DNA of 16,167 nt from contig DAOPIR010000052.1 of the NCBI GenBank assembly GCA_035399245.1, positions 1-16,167 of the forward strand, written 5' to 3'. How positions within the stretch are numbered: the first letter of the stretch is position 1; the number at the start of each line of letters is the position of its first letter. Positions 15,449 to 16,167 of this stretch are shown here, in pieces. Made by a program: the position numbers and the translations under genes. The notes under the pieces were generated by a model. It made no database searches and was not told the origin of the DNA. It saw only the letters and a list, made by a program, of their open reading frames with translations. This DNA is from CAXXOK01 sp035399245 (GTDB taxonomy: Bacteria > Bacillota > Clostridia > Christensenellales > Aristaeellaceae).

Positions 15449-16127
15449 CGTCTGCCTCCTTGATTTCGGATAGGATGTTGTCTATGGTTTTCAAAGCATC
15501 CCGATAGGCATAGAAATCAGCGGCCGCAAGTGCCTGCTGCACGTTTGGCTGATGAATTCCCAACGCTTTGGCGGTACCGGCCTGCGTGCCGTCGCCCTGT
15601 AAATAAGTGTGGATAATTTCAGCCTGGCGGGCTGTCCACGATTCTTTGATAACGAAAAGCAAAGAAAAGATCGCATTCAACAAAGCGGAAAGCTCTTCAT
15701 GCTGTTTGATCCTGATTTCGATGTTGTTCTTTGGTTCCATCTTTTTCTTTTCTGTGCTTTTCAAATGGCTGATCGCATCGCGCGCAAGATAATATGCGGG
15801 GCCGTCTGCCCCCAACGGCATGGCGGACTGGATATCGGTTGTTATATCACCCACGCCAAGGGCAAAACGCAGCGTAATGGGGGACATTTCCCGTTCAATC
15901 GTTTCGATAATATGGGTAACAGGCGCTCCGGATTTCAGCAACCCTTGAAATTCATCCCCCAGCGTTATCATAAAATTGGAGGCGATCTCCGCTTGGTATG
16001 TATTGTTTATTGCGTCGAGCACTTTTTGCAGATGCTTTTGCACGGAGCTTCGATTTTCGATTTCCTTTGAACTTTTAATATCGCCGATGATAGCGATAAA
16101 CGGCTTGTAATCAAAGAAAAAAAGCAC
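15441..16127 (-). CDS. SatD family protein
   Basis: I choose GTG 16127, six bases after AGAGGTG, giving 228 residues that begin MLFFFDYKPFIAIIGDIKSSKEI; the longer frame to GTG 16136 would sit on top of its own ribosome binding site. The N-terminal block FIAIIGDIKSSK, the central ITLGDEFQGLL and FALGVGDITTDI, with the acidic residues DI, GDE and GDI, match SatD proteins, whose core recalls nucleotide-cyclase-like or palm folds. The C-terminal part (about 165-228) contains TARQAEIIHTYLQGDGTQAGTAKALGIHQPNVQQALAAADFYAY, which reads as a helix-turn-helix. Soluble protein, translationally coupled to the DUF3307 membrane protein. Function unknown; a regulator or sensor for its membrane partner is an inference. 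Confidence 0.82.
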   Translation of the reverse strand: MLFFFDYKPFIAIIGDIKSSKEIENRSSVQKHLQKVLDAINNTYQAEIASNFMITLGDEFQGLLKSGAPVTHIIETIEREMSPITLRFALGVGDITTDIQSAMPLGADGPAYYLARDAISHLKSTEKKKMEPKNNIEIRIKQHEELSALLNAIFSLLFVIKESWTARQAEIIHTYLQGDGTQAGTAKALGIHQPNVQQALAAADFYAYRDALKTIDNILSEIKEADDV

Positions 16128-16153
16128 ATGGGTCACCTCTCTTCTTACGGTTC

Positions 16154-16159
16154 AGTATA
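16154..16159 (-). promoter_or_regulatory. Candidate -10 box of the satD-DUF3307 pair
   Basis: TATACT on the minus strand, 27 nt before the chosen GTG start. The -35 box would lie outside the window. Confidence 0.4.
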
Positions 16160-16167
16160 CCCATATT

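Overview
The window looks like a chromosome segment from an anaerobic, fairly GC-rich Clostridia-type Firmicute, probably a gut commensal. The grounds are strong AGGAGG-type ribosome binding sites, a Bacillus/Clostridia-type LexA box, CvpA, YARHG, SatD and DUF3307 proteins, and a carboxyspermidine-type polyamine operon. No tRNA, rRNA, CRISPR array, insertion sequence or phage gene was seen.

Left part (1-4930), all read on the minus strand. It holds a truncated membrane-anchored protein with a possible NlpC/P60-like CAGFA motif behind a CvpA-family membrane protein, then a 68-residue two-helix membrane protein under a near-consensus promoter. Next is a large PD-(D/E)XK nuclease / XPD-DinG-type helicase fusion with a LexA-like box over its start region, and a von Willebrand A protein ending in a clear terminator. 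Middle (5026-8531), plus strand. A macrodomain protein with a conserved C-terminal domain is divergent from the VWA gene. It is followed by a secreted YARHG protein, a small helical unknown, and a secreted protein with two Ig-like repeats.

Region 8532-9187 has no protein gene but is the most interesting stretch. A TTGACA-17-TATGAT promoter (8704-8732) would start an RNA of about 410 nt that can fold into a long rod, then three tightly packed hairpins sharing TACT, then further hairpins, and ends in an intrinsic terminator (9111-9148) only 39 nt before speA. This is the layout of a transcription-attenuation leader, or of a structural RNA followed by one; I could not assign it to a known riboswitch family. 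The operon behind it (9188-14677) is speA-speE-speB-carboxyspermidine dehydrogenase-carboxyspermidine decarboxylase, with overlapping or nearly touching genes. It can make agmatine, putrescine and spermidine by the aspartate-semialdehyde route. It also encodes an aminopropyltransferase (SpeE) with altered motifs and no AdoMet decarboxylase in the window.

Right end (14687-16127), minus strand. A SatD-family gene overlaps a DUF3307 membrane-protein gene by 8 nt, and the pair converges on the polyamine operon with a 9-nt gap.
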